A DNA stretch of 52,396 nt from Thermobacillus xylanilyticus. Lineage in GTDB: Bacteria; Bacillota; Bacilli; Paenibacillales; Paenibacillaceae. This document shows positions 35,461 to 43,502 of this stretch, in pieces (the first letter of the stretch is position 1; every line of letters begins with the position of its first letter). The stretch covers positions 1 to 52,396 of the forward strand of contig NZ_CAJRAY010000106.1 of NCBI RefSeq assembly GCF_907165215.1, in the 5' to 3' direction. The notes beneath the pieces were generated by a model. It was not told where the DNA came from. It did no database searches and saw only the letters and a program-made list of their open reading frames with translations. Made by a program: the position numbers and the translations under genes.

Positions 35461-36048
35461 ATGAAACGCGGATGGAAAGAAGCAGCCGGCAAGCTGCGCG
35501 CATGGCTCATCGCCAAGGAGAAGCGGCTTGTGCTGTGGGCGAACAACAGACATCTCGACAGGGGACTGAAGAAGCTGCTCGGCGTCTGGCTGCGGACGAT
35601 CACGCATGCCGGCGGGGCCGTCTTCACGCTGGCGGTTTCGCTGACGGCCGCGCTCTTCGCGCCCGCTCCGTGGAACGCGGCGGGCTGGCAGAGCCTGACG
35701 GCCGTCACGATCAGCCATGTCCCGGTATACATCATGAAACGCAAGTTCCGCAGACTCCGGCCGTACCAGGCGCTCAAGGAAATCGTCACCGGAACGAAAA
35801 AGCCCCTCACGGACCCTTCGTTCCCTTCGGGGCATACCACGGCGATCTTCGCGTTCGTCATTCCGTTTCTGGCGGCGGACGCCCAAATGCTGCCGCTGCT
35901 CCTGCCCGCCGGGCTGATCGTCATGGCGTCGGTGGGCTGGTCGCGCATTTACCTCGGGCTGCACTATCCGTCGGACGTGGCAGCCGGCGCCCTGATCGGC
36001 GCGGTGACCGCGCTCGTCGTCACATCGGTCGGCTGGATGCCGGTCTAG
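35461..36048 (+). CDS. PAP2-family membrane phosphatase
   Basis: 195 residues with several hydrophobic segments. The three phosphatase motifs are complete: KRKFRRLRP (93-101), PSGH (122-125) and SRIYLGLHYPSD (161-172), giving His125, His168 and Asp172 as catalytic residues. It should remove phosphate from a lipid phosphate such as undecaprenyl pyrophosphate or phosphatidic acid on the outer face of the membrane. ATG 35461 has GGAGG 6 bp upstream. Its end overlaps the converging trmB gene by 29 bp. Confidence 0.92.
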   Translation: MKRGWKEAAGKLRAWLIAKEKRLVLWANNRHLDRGLKKLLGVWLRTITHAGGAVFTLAVSLTAALFAPAPWNAAGWQSLTAVTISHVPVYIMKRKFRRLRPYQALKEIVTGTKKPLTDPSFPSGHTTAIFAFVIPFLAADAQMLPLLLPAGLIVMASVGWSRIYLGLHYPSDVAAGALIGAVTALVVTSVGWMPV

Positions 36049-36769
36049 CATCCCGGATGCCGGCAAGCTCGGCTTCCTTCGCTTCGCGGTGCCGGCGGAG
36101 CGCCGCCTCGCCGACCACGGCTTCCAGCCGGTAGATCGGCATGCCCTGCTCCGCGAATTTCGTCTCGTACTCGGTCATGACGAGGTCTTCCCGCAGGCCG
36201 TCCCGATGCAGATCGAGTGAGATGTTCCGCAGCGTAATCTCCATGTCGCAGAAACTGTTCAGCGAAAATTCGAAGAGCAGCCGGGAGTCCGTCTTGAAAT
36301 GGATTTCCCCGTTCTCGTTCAGAATGTCGAGATATTTGCGCAGGAAGCGGGGGTGCGTCAGCCTCCGCTTCGCATGTTTCTTCTTCGGCCACGGATCGCT
36401 GAAGTTCAGGTAGATCCGCTCGATTTCCCCTGGCGCGAAGAACGTCTCCAGATATTCGATGTTGGCGCGCACCAGCGCCAGGTTCGGCGGGGTTTCCGCG
36501 CCCTGCGGCGCCCACGCCGCCCGCGCCTTGACGGCGGCCCGGCGGATCAGCTCGTCGAACATGTCAATGCCGATGTAGTTGATCTCCGGATTCCGCACGC
36601 TCATTTCGCTGATGAATTTTCCCTTGCCCATGCCGAGCTCGACGTGAATCGGCCGGTCGTTGCCGAAACGTTCGCGCCAGCGCCCCCTGTACGGTGCGGG
36701 GTCCAGCACCACCAGTTCCGGCTGGCTTTCAATCTCTTCGCGGATTCCTTTTCTTCCGCGCAGTCGCAT
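36020..36769 (-). CDS. trmB: tRNA (guanine-N7)-methyltransferase
   Basis: 249 residues. It makes m7G46 in the variable loop of tRNA using SAM. Seen: the SAM motif HVELGMGKGKFISEM, INYIGIDMFDELIRRA, and the TrmB-specific NFSDPWPKKKHAKRRLTHP with substrate-binding basic residues. It also has FKTDSRLLFEFSL and a C-terminal TEYETKFAEQGMPIYRLE, both diagnostic. ATG 36769 has GGGAGG 9 bp upstream; the longer frame is not supported. Confidence 0.96.
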   Translation of the reverse strand: MRLRGRKGIREEIESQPELVVLDPAPYRGRWRERFGNDRPIHVELGMGKGKFISEMSVRNPEINYIGIDMFDELIRRAAVKARAAWAPQGAETPPNLALVRANIEYLETFFAPGEIERIYLNFSDPWPKKKHAKRRLTHPRFLRKYLDILNENGEIHFKTDSRLLFEFSLNSFCDMEITLRNISLDLHRDGLREDLVMTEYETKFAEQGMPIYRLEAVVGEAALRRHREAKEAELAGIRDARPASSRPM

Positions 36770-36844
36770 GCTTCCATTCCTCCCTTGTGCTCCCTTGCAC
36801 ACCATTCCCCATTGTGCCCGACGACAGCCCTTATGTAAAGCAGC

Positions 36845-36879
36845 AAAAAGACCTTCCGGATGGTCCGTTCCGGAAGGTC
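36845..36879 (-). terminator. Intrinsic terminator of the 55-aa gene
   Basis: Minus-strand hairpin GACCTTCCGGA / TCCGGAAGGTC (36850-36879) with five T, 27 bp after the stop at 36906. Confidence 0.88.
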
Positions 36880-36905
36880 CATGTCAAAATTCGCCGCATC
36901 CGCCG

Positions 36906-37073
36906 TCAGTGGATCCTGTACGTGTCCTCAAGCGCTTCGTTCAGCTTCTTGCGCGCGGAAATCTCGACGCCCTTGTCGAGGGGGAACTTCTGGCCGGCCA
37001 GCGCCAGCAGTTCCTTGACCGTCAGTTCGACCGTCACTTTCTCTTCGCCGTTCGGGATTTTCAGCTGGTTCAT
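36906..37073 (-). CDS. Small hypothetical protein, 55 aa
   Basis: Sequence begins MNQLKIPNGEEKVTVELTVK and continues with an LLALAGQKF helix and ISARKKLNEALE. It looks like a compact alpha/beta protein with charged surface. No domain recognised. It is supported as a real gene by AGGTGA 5 bp before ATG 37073, good codon use, its own terminator and a possible promoter at 37188-37216. Confidence 0.7.
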   Translation of the reverse strand: MNQLKIPNGEEKVTVELTVKELLALAGQKFPLDKGVEISARKKLNEALEDTYRIH

Positions 37074-37476
37074 GTCCATCACCTCGCTCGACATTTACAT
37101 TGTCATTTCTGCCAAATTCAGGACGGCGTTTAATGCGGCTGAGAATGAATTTCATGTAAGGTTTTTTTATTGATTTTACGCACTTTTAATATAACACATC
37201 ATGTAAGGTTGTGCAAGAAGGGGACGCGGAATCGGGCTTTTCCTTTTCCAGTTGTCCGATTCCGAACGATGCGCGGCAACCGGCCTTGCTTCGTACGCCG
37301 AATGGACCGGAGCAGCCCGTTTTCCGGCGCTTCCGAAACCCGAACGTTTCCTTTCCGGCAAGGCGGACCGGGATCGGAACAGCGTGTCCGCGCACATGGC
37401 GCGAAAAAAATTTTTTCGCTATAATGTTCCCATGATTGCGCGGCCTTCATACGGCCCGAAAACGGAGGAACAGCAA
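37074..37476. promoter_or_regulatory. Divergent control region of the 55-aa gene and ytqA
   Basis: No gene. Minus-strand candidate promoter: TTGCAC (37216-37211), 17-bp gap, TATATT (37193-37188). The 12-bp word TCATGTAAGGTT occurs at 37152-37163 and 37199-37210 in direct orientation, 47 bp apart; one copy lies in the promoter spacer and one in the leader. Plus-strand TATAAT at 37420-37425 is the probable ytqA -10, with no clear -35. Confidence 0.55.
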
Positions 37477-38607
37477 TTGAACTTGGCCGGAACGAGCCCT
37501 TCGGGCAGCGAAACGCCGCTTCTGTGGGGCGACAAACGGTTTCATACATGGAATTACGAGATGCGCCGACAGTTCGGCCGCAAGGTGTTCAAGGTGATGC
37601 TGGACGCCGGCTTCACCTGCCCGAACCGTGACGGTCGCGTAGCAATCGGCGGCTGCACGTTCTGCAGCGCGCGCGGGTCCGGCGACTTCGCCGGCAGCCG
37701 GCGCGACGACCTGGTCGTCCAGTTCAACAAAATCCGCGACCGCCAGCACAAGAAATGGCCGGACGCGCTCTACATCGGCTATTTCCAGGCGTACACGAAC
37801 ACGTATGCGCCGGTCCATGTGCTGCGCGAATATTACGAGACGATTCTCGCACAGCCCGGCGTCGTCGGCCTGTCGATCGCCACGCGCCCGGACTGCCTGC
37901 CGGACGACGTCGTCGACTACCTCGCCGAGCTGAACGAGCGAACGTATCTGTGGGTCGAGATGGGGCTGCAGACGATCCACGAGTCGACGTCGAAGCTGAT
38001 CAACCGGGCCCATGACACGGCCTGCTACTACGACGCCGTCCGCCGGCTGCGGGAGCGCGGCATCCGCGTCTGCGCGCACATCATCTACGGGCTGCCGCTC
38101 GAGACGCGCGAGATGATGCTGGAGACGGGGCGGGCGGTCGCGGAGATGGACGTGCAGGGGATCAAGATTCATCTGCTCCACCTGATGCGCAAGACGCCGA
38201 TGGTGAAGCAATACGAGGCGGGGCTGGTCCGTTTCCTCGAGATGGACGAGTACGTGAACCTCGTCGTCGACACGCTCGAGATGCTGCCGCCGGAGATGAT
38301 CGTCCACCGGGTGACGGGCGACGCGCCGCGGGAGCTGCTGATCGGGCCGATGTGGAGCCTGAAGAAATGGGAAGTGCTGAACGCGATCGACGCCGAGCTC
38401 GTGCGGCGGAACACGTGGCAGGGCAAGCTGCGGGGATCCGCCGATGCGGTGAATGCGGCGGGCGCGGCCGGCGCGGTCGGAGGAAGCGTTCTGTCCGGCG
38501 GCCGATCGGATGCGGCCTTCGCGGACTTTGCTGGCGGCGCGGATTACGAAGAGGATGAGCTGGCGGACAGCCGGTCCGGCGCCGGCGGCTGCCCGGGAGG
38601 GTGCTGA
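37477..38607 (+). CDS. ytqA: YtqA-type radical SAM protein
   Basis: 376 residues from TTG 37477 (GGAGG 8 bp upstream). ATG 37432 falls at the predicted transcription start and is unlikely. Radical-SAM cysteines are C48, C60 and C63 in TCPNRDGRVAIGGCTFC, as in B. subtilis YtqA; later motifs are SIATRPDCLPDDVVDYLAEL and QGIKIHLLHL. From memory, YtqA has been tied to wobble-uridine (mnm5s2U) tRNA modification (MnmL), which fits the overlap with ytqB. An about 60-residue Ala/Gly/Asp-rich tail ending GGCPGGC extends beyond the usual about 320 residues; its role is unknown. Confidence 0.88.
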   Translation: MNLAGTSPSGSETPLLWGDKRFHTWNYEMRRQFGRKVFKVMLDAGFTCPNRDGRVAIGGCTFCSARGSGDFAGSRRDDLVVQFNKIRDRQHKKWPDALYIGYFQAYTNTYAPVHVLREYYETILAQPGVVGLSIATRPDCLPDDVVDYLAELNERTYLWVEMGLQTIHESTSKLINRAHDTACYYDAVRRLRERGIRVCAHIIYGLPLETREMMLETGRAVAEMDVQGIKIHLLHLMRKTPMVKQYEAGLVRFLEMDEYVNLVVDTLEMLPPEMIVHRVTGDAPRELLIGPMWSLKKWEVLNAIDAELVRRNTWQGKLRGSADAVNAAGAAGAVGGSVLSGGRSDAAFADFAGGADYEEDELADSRSGAGGCPGGC

Positions 38608-39182
38608 TGGGCTTCCCTTCCGTGCTGACGATGGCCCACCGGCTGGCCGCCGAACGCATCCAGCCGGGGGATGCGGTCATTGACGCGACCGTCGGCAACG
38701 GCGTCGACACCGCCTTCCTCGCGAAGGCCGTCGGCCCGAAGGGCGTCGTCTACGGCTTCGACATCCAGCAGGCCGCCCTCGACGCGGCCCGCGCCCGCGT
38801 GGCGGCGGAGGCGCCGGATACGCGGCTTGAGCTGCTGCTCGCGAGCCACCACCGAATGGCGGAGCTGCTGCCTGCGGACCTTGCGGGCCGCGTCTCTTCC
38901 GTCATGTTCAATCTCGGCTACCTGCCCGGCGCCGATGACGTCCGGACTGTCGTGACCCGCCCGGAGACGACGCTGGCGGCGCTCGACGCCTCGCTCGCCT
39001 TCCTCCGCCCGGGAGGCGTGCTCACCGTTGTTGTCTATACGGGCCATGAAGGCGGCCGCGAAGAGGGTGAAGCGGTCGACGCGTGGGCCCGCGCCCTGCC
39101 CGCTTCCGCCGGACAGGCCGTGCTGTACCGGATGCCGCAGCGTCCGCAGGCGCCGTATTTGATCGCGGTGGAACGCAAGTAA
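38607..39182 (+). CDS. mnmM: YtqB/MnmM-type tRNA methyltransferase
   Basis: 191 residues. SAM-binding motif I is VIDATVGNGVDTAFLA, then YGFDIQQAALDAAR and FNLGYLPGADDV, the YtqB-family NPPY-like segment. B. subtilis YtqB is reported as MnmM, which methylates nm5s2U34 to mnm5s2U34 in tRNAs. ATG 38607 overlaps the ytqA stop by one base (TGATG) with GGGAGG 6 bp upstream, so ytqA and ytqB are translationally coupled, supporting a shared pathway. Confidence 0.88.
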   Translation: MGFPSVLTMAHRLAAERIQPGDAVIDATVGNGVDTAFLAKAVGPKGVVYGFDIQQAALDAARARVAAEAPDTRLELLLASHHRMAELLPADLAGRVSSVMFNLGYLPGADDVRTVVTRPETTLAALDASLAFLRPGGVLTVVVYTGHEGGREEGEAVDAWARALPASAGQAVLYRMPQRPQAPYLIAVERK

Positions 39183-39208
39183 GCCGCATCGCCGCGGCTG
39201 GGAGATTC

Positions 39209-39251
39209 GCAACAGAAAGCAGATTTGCAACAGACTGCAAATGTGCAACAG
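39209..39251. repeat. Three short direct repeats, 18-bp period, upstream of manA
   Basis: GCAACAG occurs at 39209, 39227 and 39245, exactly 18 bp apart, with similar flanks (GATTC or GATTT before it). It lies between the mnmM stop and the manA ribosome site. It may be an operator or a simple slippage repeat. Confidence 0.7.
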
Positions 39252-39274
39252 ACAGATGAAGAGGAGAGAATGCC

Positions 39275-40246
39275 ATGACCGTACAACCTTATCCGCTCAA
39301 GTTCGCCCCCGAGTTCAAGGAACGCGTATGGGGCGGACGCGCGCTCGAACGTTTCGGGCTGACGCCGCCGGAAGGGGCCATCGGCGAAGGCTGGATGATC
39401 GCCGACCATCCGAACGGCACGACGCAGGTCGTGAACGGCCCGCTCGCCGGCAAGGGGCTTGACGAGATCCGCGAAACTTACGGCCGCGAATGGTTCGGCT
39501 CGCGGGGATTCTCCGAGCGCAACGGCCGGTTCCCGCTGCTCGTCAAGCTGCTCGACTGCAACGACGACCTGTCCGTGCAGGTGCACCCGACGGACGATTA
39601 TGAAGGGCTGCCGGAAGGCGAGCTCGGCAAGACCGAAATGTGGTACGTGCTCGACGCGAAGCCGGGCGCGAAAATCATCTACGGGCTGAAGGACGGCATC
39701 GACCGCGCCGGTCTGGAAGCGGCCATCGCCGAAGGCCGGATCATGGAGTGCCTGCAGGAAGTGCCGGTGGAAGCGGGCGACGCGTTCTACATCCCCGCGG
39801 GCACGGTGCACGCGCTGTGCGCGGGCGTCGTCGTGGCGGAGATCCAGCAGAACTCGGACACGACGTACCGGCTGTACGACTACAACCGCCCCGGACTTGA
39901 CGGCAAGCTGCGCGAGCTGCACATCGAGGATTCGCTGAACGTCATCGCCTACGACGGCGCCGGCGCGACCCGGATGAAGACGGACGGCGTCCGTCCGGGC
40001 GAATGGCTCAAGATTGCGGAATCGCCGTACTTCGTCGTCGAGAAGGGCATCGTGGACGGCAGCGTGAAGCTGGCGACGACCGGCGACAGCTTCGTCATCC
40101 TGATCGCCGCGGACGGCAGCGGCACGCTGCGCTGGAATGGCGGCGAGCAGCCGGTCGCGCCCGGCGACTGCTTCCTCGTGCCGGCCAATCTCGGCGAGTA
40201 CGAGATCGAAGGCGCCCTCACCGTGCTGCGCAGCCGGGTGCCGTGA
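39275..40246 (+). CDS. manA: Mannose-6-phosphate isomerase, class I
   Basis: 323 residues, normal for Firmicute ManA. It interconverts mannose-6-phosphate and fructose-6-phosphate with a bound zinc. Ligands appear as Q102 and H104 in SVQVHPTDDY, E121 in GKTEMWYVLD and H179 in IPAGTVHALCAG. The C-terminal beta domain contains LHIEDSLNVI. ATG 39275 has GAGGAG upstream. It may link mannose units released by the oligosaccharide system nearby to glycolysis. Confidence 0.95.
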   Translation: MTVQPYPLKFAPEFKERVWGGRALERFGLTPPEGAIGEGWMIADHPNGTTQVVNGPLAGKGLDEIRETYGREWFGSRGFSERNGRFPLLVKLLDCNDDLSVQVHPTDDYEGLPEGELGKTEMWYVLDAKPGAKIIYGLKDGIDRAGLEAAIAEGRIMECLQEVPVEAGDAFYIPAGTVHALCAGVVVAEIQQNSDTTYRLYDYNRPGLDGKLRELHIEDSLNVIAYDGAGATRMKTDGVRPGEWLKIAESPYFVVEKGIVDGSVKLATTGDSFVILIAADGSGTLRWNGGEQPVAPGDCFLVPANLGEYEIEGALTVLRSRVP

Positions 40247-40267
40247 TTGCCTGCACTCCCCCAACTC

Positions 40268-40407
40268 GAATAGCGGAAATATCTTCGCTTATTCTGTCGA
40301 ATTCGGCCTTTATTCTCTAATATAGAAGAAAAAAACTTCCTCTATTTTCCGCCAAACGCCCGAAAATCGGGATTTTGGACGGAATAGAGGAAGTTTTTTC
40401 GCTTATT
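40268..40407. repeat. Three degenerate hairpin units, first two about 51.5 bp apart (family C)
   Basis: Imperfect palindromes built on AATAG(C/A)GGAA and TTC(C/G)(G/T)CTATT-like arms occupy 40268-40294, 40319-40346 and 40383-40407. Centres are about 40281, 40332.5 and 40395, so the first step is about 51.5 bp and the second about 62.5 bp. The region separates manA from the converging msrAB gene and could also serve as a two-way terminator because the third has a T6 run. No gene here. Confidence 0.62.
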
Positions 40408-40431
40408 ATCCCGGTCTTCGACTCTACCGCC

Positions 40432-41430
40432 TCACTTCTCCGGTTCGAACAGCCCCAGGTAAGCGCCGTAGCCTTCCTTCTCCATCTCCGACTTCGGAAT
40501 GAAGCGCAGCGCCGCCGAGTTGATGCAATAGCGCAGTCCGCCGCGGTCCGCCGGCCCGTCCGGGAAGACGTGGCCGAGATGCGAGTCGGCTTCCCGGCTG
40601 CGCACCTCGATGCGCACCATGCCGTGCGACAGGTCCATGTGCTCGGTGACGCTGCCCTTGTGGATCGGCCGCGTGAAGCTCGGCCAGCCGCAGCCGGCGT
40701 CGAACTTGTCCCTCGAGCTGAAGAGCGGCTCCCCGGACACGATGTCGACGTAGATGCCTTCTTCTTCGTTGTCGTAGTATTCGTTGCGGAAAGGCGGCTC
40801 GGTCGCGTTCCGCTGCGTCACCTCGTACTGGATCGGGGTGAGCCGGCGCTTCAGCTCCTCTGGGTCCTTCCTGATCCGCCAATGCCGATCGATAAAATCA
40901 TCCCTTCCGGACGCCTTGCGGTACATCTTGTAGCGGTACGGCTGCTTCTTGTGGTACGCCTGATGATATTCCTCCGCCGGATAGAACGGCCCGGCGGGCA
41001 CGATCTCCGTCACGATCGGCCGGTCGAACCGCCCGCTCGCCTCCAGTTCGCGCTTCGATTCCTCGGCCAGCTTCCGCTGCTCCTCGGTATAATAGAAGAT
41101 CGCCGTCCGGTACGACGACCCGCGGTCGTGAAATTGTCCGCCCGGGTCGGTCGGATCGATCTGCCGCCAGAAAATGTCGAGCAGCAGCTTGTACGGCATC
41201 CGCCGCGGATCGTACGTAATATGAACGGCTTCCGCGTGTCCCGTCGTATCCGAGCAGACTTCCTCGTACGTCGGGTTCGGCTTGTGGCCGCCCGTATAGC
41301 CCGATACGACGCGGATGACGCCGGGCATTTCCTCGAACGGCTCGACCATGCACCAGAAGCAGCCGCCCGCAAAAGCCGCCTGCTCATAAGCCGGGTTATC
41401 CGGTTGTTCCGGTTTATCCGTATTCGTCAC
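40432..41430 (-). CDS. msrAB: Bifunctional peptide methionine sulfoxide reductase A/B
   Basis: 332 residues, a fusion of MsrA and MsrB. MsrA is first, with its catalytic Cys24 in AGGCFWC and the segment [20 protein letters not shown]. MsrB follows from about residue 185, with [31 protein letters not shown] and catalytic Cys302 in [11 protein letters not shown]. The MsrB part lacks the CxxC zinc pairs, as in many Firmicute fusions. Together they repair S- and R-methionine sulfoxide. GTG 41430 gives ideal spacing to AAGGAGG; ATG 41436 is almost on top of it. Confidence 0.96.
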   Translation of the reverse strand: MTNTDKPEQPDNPAYEQAAFAGGCFWCMVEPFEEMPGVIRVVSGYTGGHKPNPTYEEVCSDTTGHAEAVHITYDPRRMPYKLLLDIFWRQIDPTDPGGQFHDRGSSYRTAIFYYTEEQRKLAEESKRELEASGRFDRPIVTEIVPAGPFYPAEEYHQAYHKKQPYRYKMYRKASGRDDFIDRHWRIRKDPEELKRRLTPIQYEVTQRNATEPPFRNEYYDNEEEGIYVDIVSGEPLFSSRDKFDAGCGWPSFTRPIHKGSVTEHMDLSHGMVRIEVRSREADSHLGHVFPDGPADRGGLRYCINSAALRFIPKSEMEKEGYGAYLGLFEPEK

Positions 41431-41573
41431 AACCATTCCTCCTTCGCCGCGCAGACCGCCCGAAGACCGCCGGTCCGCCGCCGGCATGGATGTACTTTTA
41501 TTATAAAGTTCCGCCTCCTCCGTTTCCACCAACCCGATTTTTTCAATTTACGCTTCCGGTAAGCCCATTTTCA

Positions 41574-41582
41574 TGCTATAAT
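41574..41582 (+). promoter_or_regulatory. Extended -10 promoter of the LytTR-like gene
   Basis: TGCTATAAT with perfect TATAAT at 41577-41582, about 50 bp before the start codon. No good -35, typical for an extended -10. Confidence 0.65.
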
Positions 41583-41630
41583 GAAAGCGCTCACAATATA
41601 CAAAGAGCAAACATGAAGGGGGAAATGCCG

Positions 41631-41966
41631 ATGGTGCAAGCCGTGATGCCTGACCGCAATCCGTATGAGGAACTTGCGCTGGAGCACGACGTTCTTTTCT
41701 TCAAGCTGGGTGGACCCGAACTTGTCTGCTTTCATGGGCGAAACTTCAATATGAAGCGACGGATGAGCTCCGATCGAATCGCGCTTCTTCGTTCGGATCC
41801 GAATTTCTGCCTGGTCGCCCCCGATACGTACGTCAATCTCCGAAAGGTCAGCGAATTCGACGGCGATGTGCTCTACTTCGGCGAGAAAGGACCCGAGGCG
41901 AAGCGGCTGCCGGTCTCCCGCTGGCGCCGGAACGCGATCCGCGAGAAAATCGCAAATCTGAAATAA
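41631..41966 (+). CDS. Stand-alone LytTR-like DNA-binding protein
   Basis: 111 residues. The second half (FCLVAPDTYVNLRKVSEFDG, then a strand ending LYFGEKGPEAKRLPVSRWRR) matches the LytTR pattern in which a VNL core and a late LPVSR stretch form the beta-strand DNA-binding fold. There is no receiver or membrane domain, so it would bind DNA without a phosphorylation input. ATG 41631 has AAGGGG 9 bp upstream. It is followed by its own terminator and stands next to the epimerase gene, but no regulatory link is visible. Confidence 0.72.
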   Translation: MVQAVMPDRNPYEELALEHDVLFFKLGGPELVCFHGRNFNMKRRMSSDRIALLRSDPNFCLVAPDTYVNLRKVSEFDGDVLYFGEKGPEAKRLPVSRWRRNAIREKIANLK

Positions 41967-42005
41967 CGGAGAATGGGCGATGCCCGTCCCCGAACGGAAA
42001 GCAAG

Positions 42006-42040
42006 CTCCCGCTGCGATGTGGCACACGCGGGAGTTTTTA
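42006..42040 (+). terminator. Intrinsic terminator of the LytTR-like gene
   Basis: CTCCCGC (42006-42012) pairs with GCGGGAG (42028-42034), followed by TTTTTATT. Confidence 0.9.
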
Positions 42041-42108
42041 TTGATTCAAGAATGCCGGCGCCGCACTTGCATCAGCCCCGAAATTGCGTTTAACTAGATG
42101 AGTGTGCA

Positions 42109-42128
42109 CGTGTAAACGCGTGTACACG
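42109..42128. promoter_or_regulatory. LacI-type operator upstream of the epimerase gene
   Basis: CGTGTAAACG joined to CGTGTACACG forms a 20-bp palindrome with a central CG and a single mismatch per arm. Central CpG and an even-length palindrome are typical of LacI-family operators. It lies 46 bp before the GTG start. The LacI regulator at 50311-51369 is a candidate binder, by inference. Confidence 0.7.
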
Positions 42129-42173
42129 ACAGCATGAGACACTCGGGAACAGCCGAATGGGGAGGCGTGTGCG

Positions 42174-43385
42174 GTGAGCGCAGGAACGGATTGGAAAGCC
42201 AAGTGGCGCGAGGAGCTGGAACGGGAACTCAAGGACAACATCCTTCACTATTGGATGACCCGCACCGTCGACGAGAAGAACGGCGGCTTCATCGGGCGGA
42301 TCGGCGACGACCGGCAGCCGGATTACGAAGCGGCCAAAAGTCTGGTGCTGAACACCCGGATTTTGTGGACGTTCTCGGCCGCATACCGCGTGTTCAAGGA
42401 TGACCGCTATCTGGCCGTGGCCGAACGGGCTTACGGATACGTGACGGACAAATTCGCGGATCGTGAATATGGCGGATTCTACTGGATGGTTGACGCGCAG
42501 GGCAGCCCGCTGGAGGACAAGAAACAGGTGTACGGCCAGGCGTTCGCGATCTACGCGCTCTCCGAGTTTTACCGGGCGGCGCGGCGCAAGGAAGCGCTGG
42601 ACAAGGCGATCGAAACGTACCGGCTGCTGGAGCGACACAGCTACGATCCGGCGAACCGCGGCTATATCGAGGCGCATGCCCGCGACTGGTCGGAGACGGA
42701 CAGGCTCGCCCTCGGCGGCGGCGACATGAACGAGCGCAAGTCGATGAACACGCATCTGCATGTGCTCGAGGCCTATACGAACCTGTACCGGGTCTGGCCG
42801 ACGGAGGAACTGAACAAGACGCACAAGGAACTGATCGAGGTCATGCTCGATCGCATCGTCGATCCGGAGACGGCGCATTTCAAGCTGTTCTTCGATGACG
42901 AATGGAACAGCAAGTCGGACCTCATCTCCTACGGCCACGACATCGAAGGCAGCTGGCTGCTGACGGAGGCGGCTGAACTGTGCGGGGACGAGGCGCTTCT
43001 CAAGCGGACGAAGGAGACGGCGATCCGCATGGCGGAAGCGACGCTGAACGAAGGCGTGGACGCCGACGGCGGCCTGCTGAACGAAGCGAACGCGGCCGGG
43101 CTCATCGACACGAACAAGGACTGGTGGCCGCAGGCGGAAGCCGTGGTCGGATTCTACAATGCTTATCAGCTCTCGGGCGAGGACAAGTATCTGGACGCCG
43201 CCCGCCGGTCCTGGTCGTTCATCGACCGCTGCATCATCGACAAGGAAGACGGCGAATGGTTCTGGAGCGTGGACCGGGACGGCCGTCCGACCCGGGGGCA
43301 CGGCAAGGTGAACGCCTGGAAATGCCCGTACCACAACGGCCGGGCATGCTTCGAGATGATGGAGCGTCTGATCTCCGCGCATTGA
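42174..43385 (+). CDS. AGE-family cellobiose 2-epimerase-like enzyme
   Basis: 403 residues forming an (alpha/alpha)6 barrel. Conserved segments: SLVLNTRILWTFSAAYR, YGGFYWMVDAQG, KSMNTHLHVLEAYTNLYRVW, SYGHDIEGSWLLTEAAEL, WWPQAEAVVGFYNAY and WKCPYHNGRACFEM. The His residues in NTHLH, SYGHDIE and PYHNGRAC correspond to active-site His positions of cellobiose 2-epimerase, which turns the reducing glucose of beta-1,4-disaccharides into mannose. That would link to manA and beta-mannan use. N-acylglucosamine 2-epimerase is the alternative. GTG 42174 has GGGGAGG 8 bp upstream. Confidence 0.88.
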   Translation: MSAGTDWKAKWREELERELKDNILHYWMTRTVDEKNGGFIGRIGDDRQPDYEAAKSLVLNTRILWTFSAAYRVFKDDRYLAVAERAYGYVTDKFADREYGGFYWMVDAQGSPLEDKKQVYGQAFAIYALSEFYRAARRKEALDKAIETYRLLERHSYDPANRGYIEAHARDWSETDRLALGGGDMNERKSMNTHLHVLEAYTNLYRVWPTEELNKTHKELIEVMLDRIVDPETAHFKLFFDDEWNSKSDLISYGHDIEGSWLLTEAAELCGDEALLKRTKETAIRMAEATLNEGVDADGGLLNEANAAGLIDTNKDWWPQAEAVVGFYNAYQLSGEDKYLDAARRSWSFIDRCIIDKEDGEWFWSVDRDGRPTRGHGKVNAWKCPYHNGRACFEMMERLISAH

Positions 43386-43399
43386 CGGGCGTCAGCCGC

Positions 43400-43440
43400 A
43401 AAAAAGCTCCGGCGAGCGGTTCGCCGGAGCTTTTTTTATT
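43400..43440. terminator. Bidirectional terminator after the epimerase gene
   Basis: Near-perfect stem AGCTCCGGCGA / TCGCCGGAGCT (43405-43431) with A5 before and T7 after, so it can act on both strands. Confidence 0.92.
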
Positions 43441-43454
43441 GATCCGAATAACCA

Positions 43455-43483
43455 GAAAAAAAGCTGCCCCGCCATGGGACAGC
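43455..43483 (-). terminator. Intrinsic terminator of the sugar permease operon
   Basis: Minus-strand GCTGTCCC (43483-43476) pairs with GGGGCAGC (43470-43463) and is followed by seven T; 20 bp after the permease stop. Confidence 0.85.
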
Positions 43484-43502
43484 CCGTTGCTTCAGCCCGC
43501 GA

